From: Candidatus Neomarinimicrobiota bacterium
GTDB lineage: Bacteria > Fidelibacterota > UBA8477 > JABMPR01
Length of the DNA stretch: 64,000 bases
Reading direction: 5' to 3'
Assembly: GCA_016784545.1 (NCBI GenBank)
Contig: JADHUM010000012.1
Location: 1 to 64,000, forward strand
Part shown: in pieces, positions 42,099 through 52,137 of the stretch
Position numbering within the stretch: the stretch's first letter is position 1
How the letters are laid out: every line of letters begins with the position of its first letter
Notes under the pieces: model-generated
Told to the model about the DNA's origin: nothing
The model's database searches: none
Seen by the model: only the letters and a program-made list of their open reading frames with translations
Translations under genes and position numbers: made by a program

Positions 42099-42944
42099 GT
42101 GGCAACAAGCGAGACTAATTTGCGGGAATTGACTGATCTGGGTATCTCTGAGAGAGAAGCAAAGCTCTATTTAGTTATGCTGGAATACGGTGAGGTAACG
42201 GCCAATGAAATGCATCGCCTTACAGGCGTTCAAAGATCAAAAATTTATTCAATTCTAAGTCGCATGGTTGTACACGGTCTGTGTAATGAAAGGATGGAGG
42301 GGCGTAACCGGTTCTTCACCGCCCTGAATCCTAAAGATGTTAAAGCAACCCTGCAGAGGGAGTGGGATTCAGAGCATTTAAATCGCGTTGAAAAAGCCAA
42401 TGGAATTTTTGATAGACTTGAGGATAAATTTATAGCCGGCGGGGCAGGTCCATCGCTGAATTCTGTGGAGATTATCAGGAATGCAGCCAACATCCATAAC
42501 AGATATTTACAGTTGATGAATGAGGTCCAGGAGGAAGTTCTTGCATATGTGCGACCTCCCATTGCTGCAACCACCAAAGCTACCCGGAAAGTCCAATTCG
42601 AAGCCCAACAGGCAGCCCTTGATCGAGGGGTAACGCTTCGATCTATATTCAGTCTAGAACACCTTGGAGGCATCAATCAGGAATGGGAAAAACTCAGCGA
42701 AAATGACCTGATGCGCGTCACAGACAGTCTACCCATAAAACTGTTTATTTTCGATGGCAAGCGAGTTCTGGCTGGTCTACCATCCAACTCAATCAACGCA
42801 GCTAATTTCTTTATGCTCTATGTGGAGGATGAGGGCTTTTGTCAGGTTCTGGTGGAAGCCTTTGAAGAAGTCTGGAAAAAAGCAATCCGCGTGGAAGTTT
42901 TAAGTGGCAATAATCTTGAAGGCAACGTAAACTCAGCCAATTAA
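42099..42944 (+). CDS. TrmB-family transcriptional regulator, paralogue 2
   Basis: A 281-aa close paralogue of the preceding regulator, with almost identical recognition-helix region (GISEREAKLYLVMLEYGEV, then MHRLTGVQRSKIYSILSRMV), the same effector-domain landmarks (VLAYVRPPIAATTKATRKVQ, FIFDGKRVLAGLPS, FFMLYVEDEGFCQVLVEAFEEVW), and differences mainly in the middle linker and the ligand loop. The start is a GTG (42099) with AAGG 8 bases upstream. Near-identical DNA-binding helices with divergent sensor halves suggest both read the same operators in response to different signals. A strong terminator follows. Confidence 0.85.
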   Translation: MATSETNLRELTDLGISEREAKLYLVMLEYGEVTANEMHRLTGVQRSKIYSILSRMVVHGLCNERMEGRNRFFTALNPKDVKATLQREWDSEHLNRVEKANGIFDRLEDKFIAGGAGPSLNSVEIIRNAANIHNRYLQLMNEVQEEVLAYVRPPIAATTKATRKVQFEAQQAALDRGVTLRSIFSLEHLGGINQEWEKLSENDLMRVTDSLPIKLFIFDGKRVLAGLPSNSINAANFFMLYVEDEGFCQVLVEAFEEVWKKAIRVEVLSGNNLEGNVNSAN

Positions 42945-42960
42945 TCAAAGCAATTAGATA

Positions 42961-42996
42961 AAAAAAACGGGCTCCTATAATGGAGCCCGTTTTTTT
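42961..42996. terminator. Bidirectional rho-independent terminator
   Basis: Stem AAAAAACGGGCTCC / GGAGCCCGTTTTTT with T runs on both strands. It serves the TrmB pair (plus) and the S8 protease at 43020 (minus). Confidence 0.88.
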
Positions 42997-43019
42997 AATG
43001 ATCAATCGTAGGAATAGAG

Positions 43020-46000
43020 TTACTTGAGTAACACCATCTTGATAGACTGACTATGAGATACGGCTTCCAGGCGAGCGACATAAACGCCAGCAGGAGTTTG
43101 TTCTCCACCATTATTAAGCCCATTCCAGACGACTTCGTTCCAGCCAGCAGGAACATTGGCCATTTCCAGTGATTTTACCAGACGACCCGTGATGTCAAAG
43201 ATTTTCAAATGCGTCGTAGCCATTTCAGGTAGGGCAAAACGGATTGATGTGCTTGGATTGAAGGGGTTGGGAAAATTCTGGGCTACTGTGAATTCAATAG
43301 GTAGAGCTGCTTTCTCATCTATTGATACCACACCTGGGACCAGGAACTCTATATGGTCAACGAAAAATCCCATCATTTCATTTTCCGCATCAGACACAAA
43401 ATGAAATCTAAACCACAGTTTCTCCGTTTCACCGCCACAATATTCAGTAAGGTCAATCTCATGACGACTCCAGCTGATAGCTGTTCCTGTGTGGGAATTC
43501 AACGTGGTCCAATTTTCTTGATCAGTGCTCACCTCAAAGGTTCCCACGTCTACACCATCCTCCAATTGATAAAGGGTTCTGTACTTTATTGCCAGACTTT
43601 CCATTATTCCTACTTCGATGCCAGGAAGGTAAGTGAGAGAATTATCCATGTTGGGAAGATAAGGAGTCACGCCGCCACTACAGTGCATGGATTGACCATC
43701 TTGATATCCTGACGACTCAGAGAAATCCCAACTATCATAATCCCATAAGTTCGGCCGATAGTAATGCCAGAATCGATCAACAACCGTTTCAACATCAAAA
43801 TTTTCATGAATACTGTTGTTGAAGGCATTCACATCTTCCTCAAAATTAATAACGTCTATACTTAAAACCAGATCACCCTCGACGTTAACAAAGTATGGAT
43901 CGAAGGTGAATTCCCGGAAATTACCACTCGCTAAAACAGCAACCGCAATTGAGTCAGACCAAACTGCTTCCTCCTCAAAGGTCAATACTGCTTGAATTAA
44001 AAAGTCCCAGGCATCTTCACTTCCATAATTGTCTAGAATGATGGATAAGGTATCATGGCTGGCCACTCGATATGAACCATAAAATGAATCACCAGAGATG
44101 GTATAATTTCTGATCCCAAGATCGTAGGTGGGGGGTGTGACCAGCAACTCGCTTTTAAGCGTGGCAATTGGAATGAGGTCAGCAGTCGTAAACACGAGAT
44201 CCGCAGAGTATCCTCCCAGTGTGAGACCTGAAGTTTCCATGGTGTACGGTACCTCAATCGATTGGCCGGCTGCAATGGTCAATTCGTCATCGTCAAAGTC
44301 AAACCAGGTGGAGAATGTTTCATAATAGTTTATGGCATTATGACGAATCCTGAAGTCTTCACGACCATTATTTTCCCAGATTGTACCATGGTCGTCCGAT
44401 ACATTTAAGTCATCCATGAAGAATCCAGTTGCTCCTTGATTTGGATCAGAAGAAAGCATAATCCTCAATGTGGTAAATTCAGACCGATATTCAGATAGAT
44501 CGAACTGGACAGGCTCATAACCGCCATTATTGCCAGCCCAACCAGGAATTGAGTCAACATCAAACCACAGCTCAAAACTGTAAACACTTTCGCAATTGTA
44601 GGCTGGAAAATCTGGATAGATCGGTTCATAATTGAGACCACCGTCTGTGGAAACCCACACATTGGCAGCGTCCCATCCGTCCCATGGTGGGCTTTGTGAG
44701 GGTTCTTCGATATCCCAATTTGCCATAAATGAAAATGTTGGATTGGTTGATTCCCTTAAATCAAACACAGGTATTTCAAAAATCTGGCAATCATAATTTC
44801 CATACATATGCATGTAGTCATCACCACAGTACCAGGATTCTCCATCATAGGCATTGTAGTCGGTAGGGTGCCATGCTGAGGGACGGGAGAATGGATCGAG
44901 TGCTTTGACCGTAAAGTCAATATCTTCCAAGCCACCATTGGTAACTGTTAGGTAGCCTGCACCATCCTGTCCAAATTCAAGTTCAGCGCTGACACTTTCT
45001 TCAACAACCTGGATACTATTAATGGTAATGGAAAAGGGCAAAGATGCACCGGTAGAGATGCTGCCCTGTGAGGGATTAATCAGGAGTGTAAGTTCAGCTA
45101 TCTGAGAAGAGGTTTCTGCTCCGATGACAACCTGAAATCCGTCAACCAGTGTATGTGCATCAGCAACCAATTCTGCTGTGATAAAGGAGGGAGATATCTG
45201 AATGGTCGGGTCTGTTGAAATCAGAGCTATGCTCGCCGCAGGATCATCTGCAAAGATGGCATAGTTGCGTATGTTGAAACTCAGGGTCGTCGTATCACCA
45301 GGAAGAATTTCTTCATCTAAGAATGTTGGATTAGTAGAATATACTTCATGTAGCGCCAGACGCATTTCATTGGGGAGGGAAGGGTTAACATCACTTAATG
45401 CTCTGTAGGCATTGACTCGACCATGACCCATGAAATTAGCATAGGAGGGGTTCAAATCGTCAATTCCATCTGCACTGGCAAGATACTGATACAATAACTC
45501 AGCATTTGACCATCCAGGTTGGTAGGATTTTAATAAAGCCAGGGCACCTGCAGCCAGTGGACCAGCCATGGATGTCCCTGATAAATGAGTATAGCTATCA
45601 TCTCCAGGATAGGTGCTGAGCAGCCCACCAAAAGAACCTCCGGGAGAACTAATATCCACTCCAGCACCAAAATTGGAATAGCTGGTTTTGTAGTCAAAAT
45701 CATCGACTGCAGCGACACTCACCACACCGGGATAATCGCTGGGGTAGTGGGGGTAATTCCCACCGCTATTTCCGGCTGAGGCGATGATAATTGATCCTAA
45801 ACCAAGGGCATACTCGATAACTTCTTGCCCAGCTACTGTATAGGAATTCCCTCCCCAGCTATTATTGATGATATCTACCCCATTCTCAGCATGATAAATA
45901 ATTCCCTGAAAAGCGTTATAGACATGCCCTCCATCATTTTCAAAGCCATGGCTGGTTGCCATTATTTTGACATTCCAGGCGATGGATGCTATGCCTGATC

Positions 46001-46820
46001 CGTTATTGGTGACACCAGCAGCGAGTCCTGCAACGTGGGTTCCGTGATAGTTACCAAGTGCATCTGCCGGATCATTATTTTCATTCCCCTCACTATCAGC
46101 ATAGATATTCCAGCCAATAAAATCGTCGACATAACCGTTTGAATCATCATCGATACCATTTTCATCACCTGGATCGAATACCCACTCACCCTCGATAAAC
46201 TCGATGGTGTGGCCATCCCCATCTGCATCTTCACCCAGGTTGTTATAGACATTGTCAACAAGATCGACGTGATCCCAATCCATACCACTATCTACAATTC
46301 CAATAACCACTTCAGTTGTCCCGTCTTCGCCCTTGTGGATATCCCAGGCTTCTTCGGCTCCAATTTGGGGCAGGTGTGCCAGATGTGAGTAAAGCGTATC
46401 ATTGGGTATAGCTTCAAAATAATATCGTGCAACTCCTTCAGCGTATTCCACTCCAGGGGTTTTTTTCAGGTCGGCAATCAGCTGGTTAAGATTGGTTTCG
46501 TCACTGGTTTCAAGGAGGTAAATTCTGGTCAGGTCTGGAAGGTCCGATCGCATGAGTTTGGGGTTTTGAGCAAACTGTTGTTTAATGTTTTGGACTGAAT
46601 GGATTTCAAAAAGATTATCCAACGGCCTCATCCCGGTACGGGACATTGAGCGACCATGGTCAAGCCCGGAAATATTTTTTGTTAGCTTAACCATGACCTG
46701 TTTCTCTTCCCAGAGTGGTCGTCCCTGATCATCCAGGGCACCAAGTGGTTGTGAAGAAATACTGGCAAAACAAAGCGTGAAAAATAGGGGAATGCTCAAG
46801 AGGATGTGAGTGGTTCTCAT
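43020..46820 (-). CDS. Secreted subtilisin-family (S8) protease with T9SS sorting domain
   Basis: A 1266-aa exported serine protease. Signal peptide (about 1-20) and an inhibitor-like propeptide lead into an S8 catalytic domain with a complete triad: Asp177 (GIVDSGMDWDH), His259 (NYHGTHVAGLAAG) and Ser417 (LSGTSMAGPLAAG), and the oxyanion Asn in IASAGNSGG. Calcium-loop-like DDDSNGYVDDF is present. The remaining 800 residues are beta-rich, including two jelly-roll-like segments (WYCGDDYMHMYGNYDC; GYQDGQSMHCSGG), and the C-terminus is a T9SS tail (NFPNPFNPSTSIRFALP). GGAG sits 7 bases upstream of the ATG. It likely degrades extracellular protein. Confidence 0.92.
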   Translation of the reverse strand: MRTTHILLSIPLFFTLCFASISSQPLGALDDQGRPLWEEKQVMVKLTKNISGLDHGRSMSRTGMRPLDNLFEIHSVQNIKQQFAQNPKLMRSDLPDLTRIYLLETSDETNLNQLIADLKKTPGVEYAEGVARYYFEAIPNDTLYSHLAHLPQIGAEEAWDIHKGEDGTTEVVIGIVDSGMDWDHVDLVDNVYNNLGEDADGDGHTIEFIEGEWVFDPGDENGIDDDSNGYVDDFIGWNIYADSEGNENNDPADALGNYHGTHVAGLAAGVTNNGSGIASIAWNVKIMATSHGFENDGGHVYNAFQGIIYHAENGVDIINNSWGGNSYTVAGQEVIEYALGLGSIIIASAGNSGGNYPHYPSDYPGVVSVAAVDDFDYKTSYSNFGAGVDISSPGGSFGGLLSTYPGDDSYTHLSGTSMAGPLAAGALALLKSYQPGWSNAELLYQYLASADGIDDLNPSYANFMGHGRVNAYRALSDVNPSLPNEMRLALHEVYSTNPTFLDEEILPGDTTTLSFNIRNYAIFADDPAASIALISTDPTIQISPSFITAELVADAHTLVDGFQVVIGAETSSQIAELTLLINPSQGSISTGASLPFSITINSIQVVEESVSAELEFGQDGAGYLTVTNGGLEDIDFTVKALDPFSRPSAWHPTDYNAYDGESWYCGDDYMHMYGNYDCQIFEIPVFDLRESTNPTFSFMANWDIEEPSQSPPWDGWDAANVWVSTDGGLNYEPIYPDFPAYNCESVYSFELWFDVDSIPGWAGNNGGYEPVQFDLSEYRSEFTTLRIMLSSDPNQGATGFFMDDLNVSDDHGTIWENNGREDFRIRHNAINYYETFSTWFDFDDDELTIAAGQSIEVPYTMETSGLTLGGYSADLVFTTADLIPIATLKSELLVTPPTYDLGIRNYTISGDSFYGSYRVASHDTLSIILDNYGSEDAWDFLIQAVLTFEEEAVWSDSIAVAVLASGNFREFTFDPYFVNVEGDLVLSIDVINFEEDVNAFNNSIHENFDVETVVDRFWHYYRPNLWDYDSWDFSESSGYQDGQSMHCSGGVTPYLPNMDNSLTYLPGIEVGIMESLAIKYRTLYQLEDGVDVGTFEVSTDQENWTTLNSHTGTAISWSRHEIDLTEYCGGETEKLWFRFHFVSDAENEMMGFFVDHIEFLVPGVVSIDEKAALPIEFTVAQNFPNPFNPSTSIRFALPEMATTHLKIFDITGRLVKSLEMANVPAGWNEVVWNGLNNGGEQTPAGVYVARLEAVSHSQSIKMVLLK

Positions 46821-47013
46821 GTGTTACTCCAAACTTATAGACGCCACATCCATATGTTCGTCTGCATTGAGACTTACCCATGAACATAGACGGCAGAGGA
46901 AGCTAAATCAAGCTTTTTGAATCACAATTTATTACAGGTATATAACAAATTGTATTATTAACAGTTTAGCTGTGGGAGAAATCAGTATTATTTGGACTGA
47001 ATTTTAGTAGAAA

Positions 47014-48600
47014 TTACTTGAGATGAATGAGTTTACCTGAGTACATTTTTGTGTTCGTTTCCACTGCGATGATTAACAACTGATTCGCCAGGTACAGATT
47101 GGATGGGATGTTAATTTTTGCGATGCTTCCAGACTCCTGAGTCAAAGGAACCTGGGCGATTTCCCGGCCTTGAATATCATAGAGCCTGGCCATCTCAGGA
47201 AGGTTTGAGATAGGATCAGAGAGTACCATTCGAATCTCACCATGTCCACCTGGATTTGGGTAGATCAGGCAATTTTTTGAGTTGCCAGTTTTCAATTTAG
47301 TGAATCGGTTTGTTACATCCGGGATACCCCAGCCATATGAATTGTTGGGAGTTGAGGCGTTGTCCCCCTGATTCTGAAAAATGGAAATGACTGAATCTGG
47401 TGTGAGATTGGGATGGGCCTGGAGCAACATGGCCGCCAGACCTGCAATTTGTGGTGCTGAAAAGGATGTTCCATTTCCCCGGATATAACCATTTGAACCA
47501 GATGCCATATAGACCAGACTACCTTGAGCTACCACATCAGGCTTGATACGTCCATCATAGGTGGGTCCCCGTCCAGAAAAGTATGAGATTTCTTGTTGTG
47601 AATTAACTGATCCAACAGACAAGACATGGGGGCTGTCAGAAGGGGGCCAGATGCTGCTGGCTGAAGAACCTTCATTCCCGGCTGAGTTCACCACCAGAAT
47701 ACCCCGTTCTGCTGCAATATTGGTTGCACGCGAACTGATAGTGGTCTGACCATCCAACGCTGAAGCGGGATAGTTTTCATCAGGGTTGTCAAATTGATCA
47801 AAATAGTTAAGAGAGGTAGAAATGATATCAACACCCAGTGAGTCTGCCCACTCAAGGGCCGCTACCCAATTGTCCTCCTCTGCCCGCGATTCGCTGTAGA
47901 AATCTTCGGTACGAGCCAGCAGATAGGTGGCTTTATAGGCAGGACCGATCAATTCGCCAGGATAATAGCCAGCGATGGCGCTGAGAACATTGATACCGTG
48001 TTCATGTCCTGGACCTGAGGCATCCACTTCCTGATCAATGAAATCATATTGCGCCAGAATATCAAGATTGTCAAAAGCAGGGTGCTCAGTGAGGAACCCT
48101 GTATCAAACACGCCCACCAGAATGCCAGTCCCATCATAGCCGAGATCGTGGATTTGAGGGATATTCAACATCTCGTTTTGGCTAGAAGAGGCACCATAGG
48201 CCAGAGTTGAACCTCGCACAAGTTGATTCCCAGTTGAAATGGGTTCGAGTCCATCCCTTGGGTGCTGAGCCACAGGCGTGATGGAGCGGACAAAGGATAA
48301 CCTCTCTAACTCTGACAATTGATCAGGGTTGTCGATGATGACACTCACGGCATTGAGAAACCGGGAGGCATGTCTGATTCGATAGCCTGCAGATCGTAAT
48401 TGGTCTAGGTGAGATTCTGAGACTTCATATTTACCAGAGGGTGTTTCTGATCCACGCAACACCAGGCGTTGCTCTGCACAGGCAGTCAGCTTTACTTCTG
48501 ATGAGCTGGCCTCGAACTCAAGAAATATCCAATATGGTGTTTCTGATGCGCAGAGCGCGGAGACAACAAAAAGTAGCGAAGTGAGGCGTTTGACAAACAT
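47014..48600 (-). CDS. Secreted subtilisin-family (S8) protease with short T9SS-type tail
   Basis: A 528-aa exported serine protease. Signal peptide (about 1-18), propeptide-like region, then an S8 domain with Asp166 (GVFDTGFLTEHP), His201 (GHEHGINVLSAIAG, instead of the common HGTH) and Ser379 (GNGTSFSAPQIAG); oxyanion Asn in NSAGNEGSS. The C-terminal region (IYPNPGGHGEIRMVLSD, then ARLYDIQGREIAQV, ending KLIHLK) resembles a T9SS sorting domain, but the usual NPFNP core is reduced to NPG. It lies 193 bases downstream of nothing on its own strand and is not tightly linked to the 1266-aa protease. Probable role is extracellular or surface proteolysis. Confidence 0.88.
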   Translation of the reverse strand: MFVKRLTSLLFVVSALCASETPYWIFLEFEASSSEVKLTACAEQRLVLRGSETPSGKYEVSESHLDQLRSAGYRIRHASRFLNAVSVIIDNPDQLSELERLSFVRSITPVAQHPRDGLEPISTGNQLVRGSTLAYGASSSQNEMLNIPQIHDLGYDGTGILVGVFDTGFLTEHPAFDNLDILAQYDFIDQEVDASGPGHEHGINVLSAIAGYYPGELIGPAYKATYLLARTEDFYSESRAEEDNWVAALEWADSLGVDIISTSLNYFDQFDNPDENYPASALDGQTTISSRATNIAAERGILVVNSAGNEGSSASSIWPPSDSPHVLSVGSVNSQQEISYFSGRGPTYDGRIKPDVVAQGSLVYMASGSNGYIRGNGTSFSAPQIAGLAAMLLQAHPNLTPDSVISIFQNQGDNASTPNNSYGWGIPDVTNRFTKLKTGNSKNCLIYPNPGGHGEIRMVLSDPISNLPEMARLYDIQGREIAQVPLTQESGSIAKINIPSNLYLANQLLIIAVETNTKMYSGKLIHLK

Positions 48601-48944
48601 GCGCTAAAACTACAAGAAGAAGACGGCTTATGAACAACACTTTTTTGTTTCTGTGGAAATTCGAAAATCACTAACAATTTTGGTCCTGGTCATTATTCCA
48701 CGATTCAGGAGTCTTACTGAAGAAGCAATACCTTGTCACCATAATCCGACAATACTGAGTAATAAGCAATATTTACTTAACAATTTGAGCTGTCACACCT
48801 AAATTGAAAGTGTCGGTAGAGGCAGTAAAAATAGGCATTTAATGATGAAAATTATGACTGGCATGACCTTTGACATAAATTAAAGAAAAGATGCTAAGAT
48901 CAATTTTTACCAAAAATAAAACCCCTGAAGGGCGGAGACACTCC
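48601..48944. other. 344-base divergent intergenic region between two protease genes
   Basis: No gene seen. A weak promoter candidate for the plus-strand protease is TTGACA (48870-48875) with a 19-base spacer and TAAGAT (48895-48900). The ribosome-binding site GGCGGAG is at 48931-48937. Otherwise the sequence is AT-rich with no hairpin or repeat that stands out. Confidence 0.45.
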
Positions 48945-51900
48945 ATGAAGAACATAATAATTAAATCATTGTTACTTCTTATTATTCCTGGAATTCTTTT
49001 TTCAAAGAGTATATCTGAAGCTTCTATGGCGAAACTCTCAGCCGATCTACGGAGCGTTTTTGTAGAGAAAAGCTCAAAAGATATACATATAATGGACACT
49101 CCGCTTTCAAGAATCCGGACAGTAAAAGGTCCAACGCAGGAAGTCTTATATCCTGTTACTATTCGAAGCACCGATATTGAAGCGGTTAAAGCAGCAGGTA
49201 TAAAAACCAACTCAGACTATCCTGGTTTTTCCACGGCCAGAGTAACTCGCGAGCAATTGCTTCAATTGTCTGAATTAGGCGCAGTCACCAGCGTCTTCCA
49301 GGGTGATGTCCTCTATCCCCTAAATGATCTGGCAGTAAGTCTCTCTGGGGCTGATCTGGTCCAGGATGGTTATATAAATAGTACGGCCTATGACGGGACA
49401 GGTGTCATCATTTTGGTGGTAGATACGGGGATTGACTTTACCCATCTTGATTTTCGTGATCCTGATACCCCAACCACCAGTCGCATCCTATACATTTGGG
49501 ATCAAAAAGGAACAACTGGTTCAAGTACGCCAGAAGATCGCGATGGAACTAACTTTGCCGGGCTCAATTATGGTATTGAGTATACCAAAACCCAAATTGA
49601 AGATGAAATTGACGGAACCCCAGCCGGAGTTGTACTTCAAACTGATAGCAATGGCCATGGAACCGAAATAGCTGGAGCTGCTGCAGGAAATGGGGCTTCA
49701 CTTTCTACTAAGAAATACATGGGGATGGCACCTAAAGCGGATATTGTAGTGGTCAAAGCTGGTAATGGCAGTTTTGACGATGCTGATATCAAGAATGCTC
49801 TGACCTATGCCCAAAAAATTTCTTCTACAGAGGGGAAACCGGTGGTGGTTAATCTCAGCCTGGGTAGCCAGAGTAATGCCCATGATGGTACCAGTACTCT
49901 CGATGCTGCCGTCAACACTTTTACTTCTTCAGGAGACGGACGCGTCGCAGTGGCCGCTGCGGGAAATGCTGGGAACGAGGATATTCATGTAACCGGCGAT
50001 GTTGCAGCATCTGCAACTGGGAATATTACCATTAGTGTCCCATCCAACACAGGAACGAGTGGTGATTCATTCTGGTTAGAACTATGGTGGAATAATGGTG
50101 ATGACGTTACCGTAACATTAGTCTCTCCAAATAGCTCTACTCAAACGCGGACGGCTGGTCAGGATCCAGGAGGATATGTATACATTGGAACAGACGGTAT
50201 AGTAGATATGAATAATATCATTGATTCTGATCATACCAATGGAGACAGGATGACAGAGCTTGCCGTTGCTGACTATACCACAACACACGTGGCTGCTGGT
50301 ACCTGGACATTACAACTAACCAATAACTCTTCCTCCACAATGACTTATCATGCATGGTTGTACTACAGTTCAATGAGCGCCACCATCACAGGCGGAGATC
50401 ATAATTCTACTATCACGTCTCCAGGCACCGCCAGTTCAGCTATTACCATCGGCGCTTACACAGCAAGATGGCGCTGGAAGTCTACTGGAGGCTATGTAAA
50501 TTTTGGAAGTCCTGATGAATCTGATGATCATTCCTATTTTAGCAGTTATGGTCCCAACCGGGAAGGCGGGGTCCAAAAACCTGATATTATGACTCCTGGA
50601 CAGGGGGTCATTACCACGACATCCACTGATTATACCCCGAGCTCGACCTACGAAATCGAAGCAGATAAATATCATCTGGAACAGGGCACTAGTGTTGCCG
50701 CAGGCAGTGTAAGTGGAGCAGTCGCTTTGCTTTTGGATTACGACACCTCACTCTCAGCATCTGAGGTGAAAGCTCTCCTGCGGGATAATGCAGACAGTGA
50801 TTCTTATACAGGATCAGTTCCCAATAACAAATGGGGGTATGGGAAGATAAATATATTTGAAGCGCTTGCAGATACAATTGGTGGCACCACACTGTATCAT
50901 GAGACTTATGCCCATGATGCTTGGGGTACTTCGGATCTTCATTTAATTGATAACACGGTGAAGGAGGGGGTGAAATTTACTGCAACAAATGCAGGGGAGA
51001 TAACGGGAGCTTATTTCATGCCTAATCAGACAATCCCGGCTTCTGGCTCCGTCTCTTTCGAGATCTGGACGAATGTCAGTGGGGTGCCAAGTACAAAAGT
51101 GGGATCAACGGTGACGATGAATTGTGCTGATATGGCAAAAAATACCTGGAATTATGTTTCATTGACGGATATCGGAGTTGACATTTTAGCCTCTGAGACA
51201 TTTCATCTTGTTCTGAACAATACATCTGGGGGTATATTCAGTTTGCGGAAAAGCACCAGTAGCATTAGCAATAATTCCTCCAATGACCTTGGTGGCGGCT
51301 GGGCTGCCTTAACAGATCGCGACTGGCGCATGCGGGCCATCGTCTCCAATAAGGCAGCAGTTACCACAAGCGATCTTATTGACACCAGCCTGCCGGTTGA
51401 GCTTGCTTTTTTCAACGCTTCCACTGTCAAGGGACAAATGGTCCTGAAGTGGGCTACTGAAAGTGAAACTGAGAATTTGGGATTCAAAATTGAGCGTCGC
51501 AAAAATGGTAGTGATGACTGGAAATTCATCGCCGATCATACCAAGGATCCAGGTCTTCAGGGACAGGGCAGTACCAGCTCCAGAACGGATTACATCTATT
51601 ATGACAAAACCGCCAAACCCGGCGTAAAATATGACTATCGGCTCACTGATATTCCTTATACAACAGCCTATATACCAAATTCCATTGTTCTGGAAGATAT
51701 TGAATTTCGGATAGGAAAGTTTGCCCTTCATAAGAACTATCCCAACCCGTTCAATCCCGCTACCACTATCTCATACGAGCTGGCTGATCATTCAGATGTT
51801 GAGATTAAAATATTTGATGTGAATGGCCGAGAGGTTCAGTCATGGAATCATCAGTCCCAGGATTCTGGGTACTATGAAATGGTTTGGGCTGGTGTGAATC

Positions 51901-51992
51901 AGTCAGGGAGGCCTGTGAGTGCTGGTCTCTATCTACTTACTGTCCAGGCAGGCAGCCAACTTCAGACCAGGAAGCTGTTGCTACTTAAATAA
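48945..51992 (+). CDS. Secreted subtilisin-family (S8) protease with inserted domain and T9SS sorting domain
   Basis: A 1015-aa exported protease. ATG 48945 is preferred to an upstream start because GGCGGAG lies 7 bases before it and the signal peptide (MKNIIIKSLLLLIIPGILFS) begins there. Triad: Asp160 (LVVDTGIDFTHLD), His238 (NGHGTEIAGAAAG), Ser583 (EQGTSVAAGSVSG, lacking the usual Pro). Oxyanion Asn341 (AAAGNAGNE). Between Asn341 and the final catalytic segment is a roughly 160-residue jelly-roll-like insert (about 350-480). Downstream are a beta domain and a T9SS tail (NYPNPFNPATTISYELA, RKLLLLK). It is divergent from the 528-aa protease. Confidence 0.9.
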   Translation: MKNIIIKSLLLLIIPGILFSKSISEASMAKLSADLRSVFVEKSSKDIHIMDTPLSRIRTVKGPTQEVLYPVTIRSTDIEAVKAAGIKTNSDYPGFSTARVTREQLLQLSELGAVTSVFQGDVLYPLNDLAVSLSGADLVQDGYINSTAYDGTGVIILVVDTGIDFTHLDFRDPDTPTTSRILYIWDQKGTTGSSTPEDRDGTNFAGLNYGIEYTKTQIEDEIDGTPAGVVLQTDSNGHGTEIAGAAAGNGASLSTKKYMGMAPKADIVVVKAGNGSFDDADIKNALTYAQKISSTEGKPVVVNLSLGSQSNAHDGTSTLDAAVNTFTSSGDGRVAVAAAGNAGNEDIHVTGDVAASATGNITISVPSNTGTSGDSFWLELWWNNGDDVTVTLVSPNSSTQTRTAGQDPGGYVYIGTDGIVDMNNIIDSDHTNGDRMTELAVADYTTTHVAAGTWTLQLTNNSSSTMTYHAWLYYSSMSATITGGDHNSTITSPGTASSAITIGAYTARWRWKSTGGYVNFGSPDESDDHSYFSSYGPNREGGVQKPDIMTPGQGVITTTSTDYTPSSTYEIEADKYHLEQGTSVAAGSVSGAVALLLDYDTSLSASEVKALLRDNADSDSYTGSVPNNKWGYGKINIFEALADTIGGTTLYHETYAHDAWGTSDLHLIDNTVKEGVKFTATNAGEITGAYFMPNQTIPASGSVSFEIWTNVSGVPSTKVGSTVTMNCADMAKNTWNYVSLTDIGVDILASETFHLVLNNTSGGIFSLRKSTSSISNNSSNDLGGGWAALTDRDWRMRAIVSNKAAVTTSDLIDTSLPVELAFFNASTVKGQMVLKWATESETENLGFKIERRKNGSDDWKFIADHTKDPGLQGQGSTSSRTDYIYYDKTAKPGVKYDYRLTDIPYTTAYIPNSIVLEDIEFRIGKFALHKNYPNPFNPATTISYELADHSDVEIKIFDVNGREVQSWNHQSQDSGYYEMVWAGVNQSGRPVSAGLYLLTVQAGSQLQTRKLLLLK

Positions 51993-52003
51993 AAAAAGTT
52001 TTT

Positions 52004-52127
52004 GTGTCCCTCGACTCCGCTCGGGATGACGAATACAGTGGCTCCCAAAAAATAAAAACCCCTCATGTCTTCCTGAGGTGTCACACTGAGCTTGTCGAAG
52101 TGCTCTCGAAGGACGTGAGGGGTTTTT
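52004..52127. terminator. Large terminator hairpin carrying dispersed repeat sequence
   Basis: Arms AAAAACCCCTCATGTC and GGACGTGAGGGGTTTTTA (52054-52127) form a long stem that can end transcription on both strands between the convergent protease and tryptophanase genes. The loop contains TGTCACACTGAGCTTGTCG, which itself can pair (CACT / AGTG), and just upstream CCCTCGACTCCGCTCGGGA forms a second small hairpin. Both resemble short palindromic repeats widely dispersed in bacterial intergenic regions. Confidence 0.75.
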
Positions 52128-52137
52128 ATATATGCGA

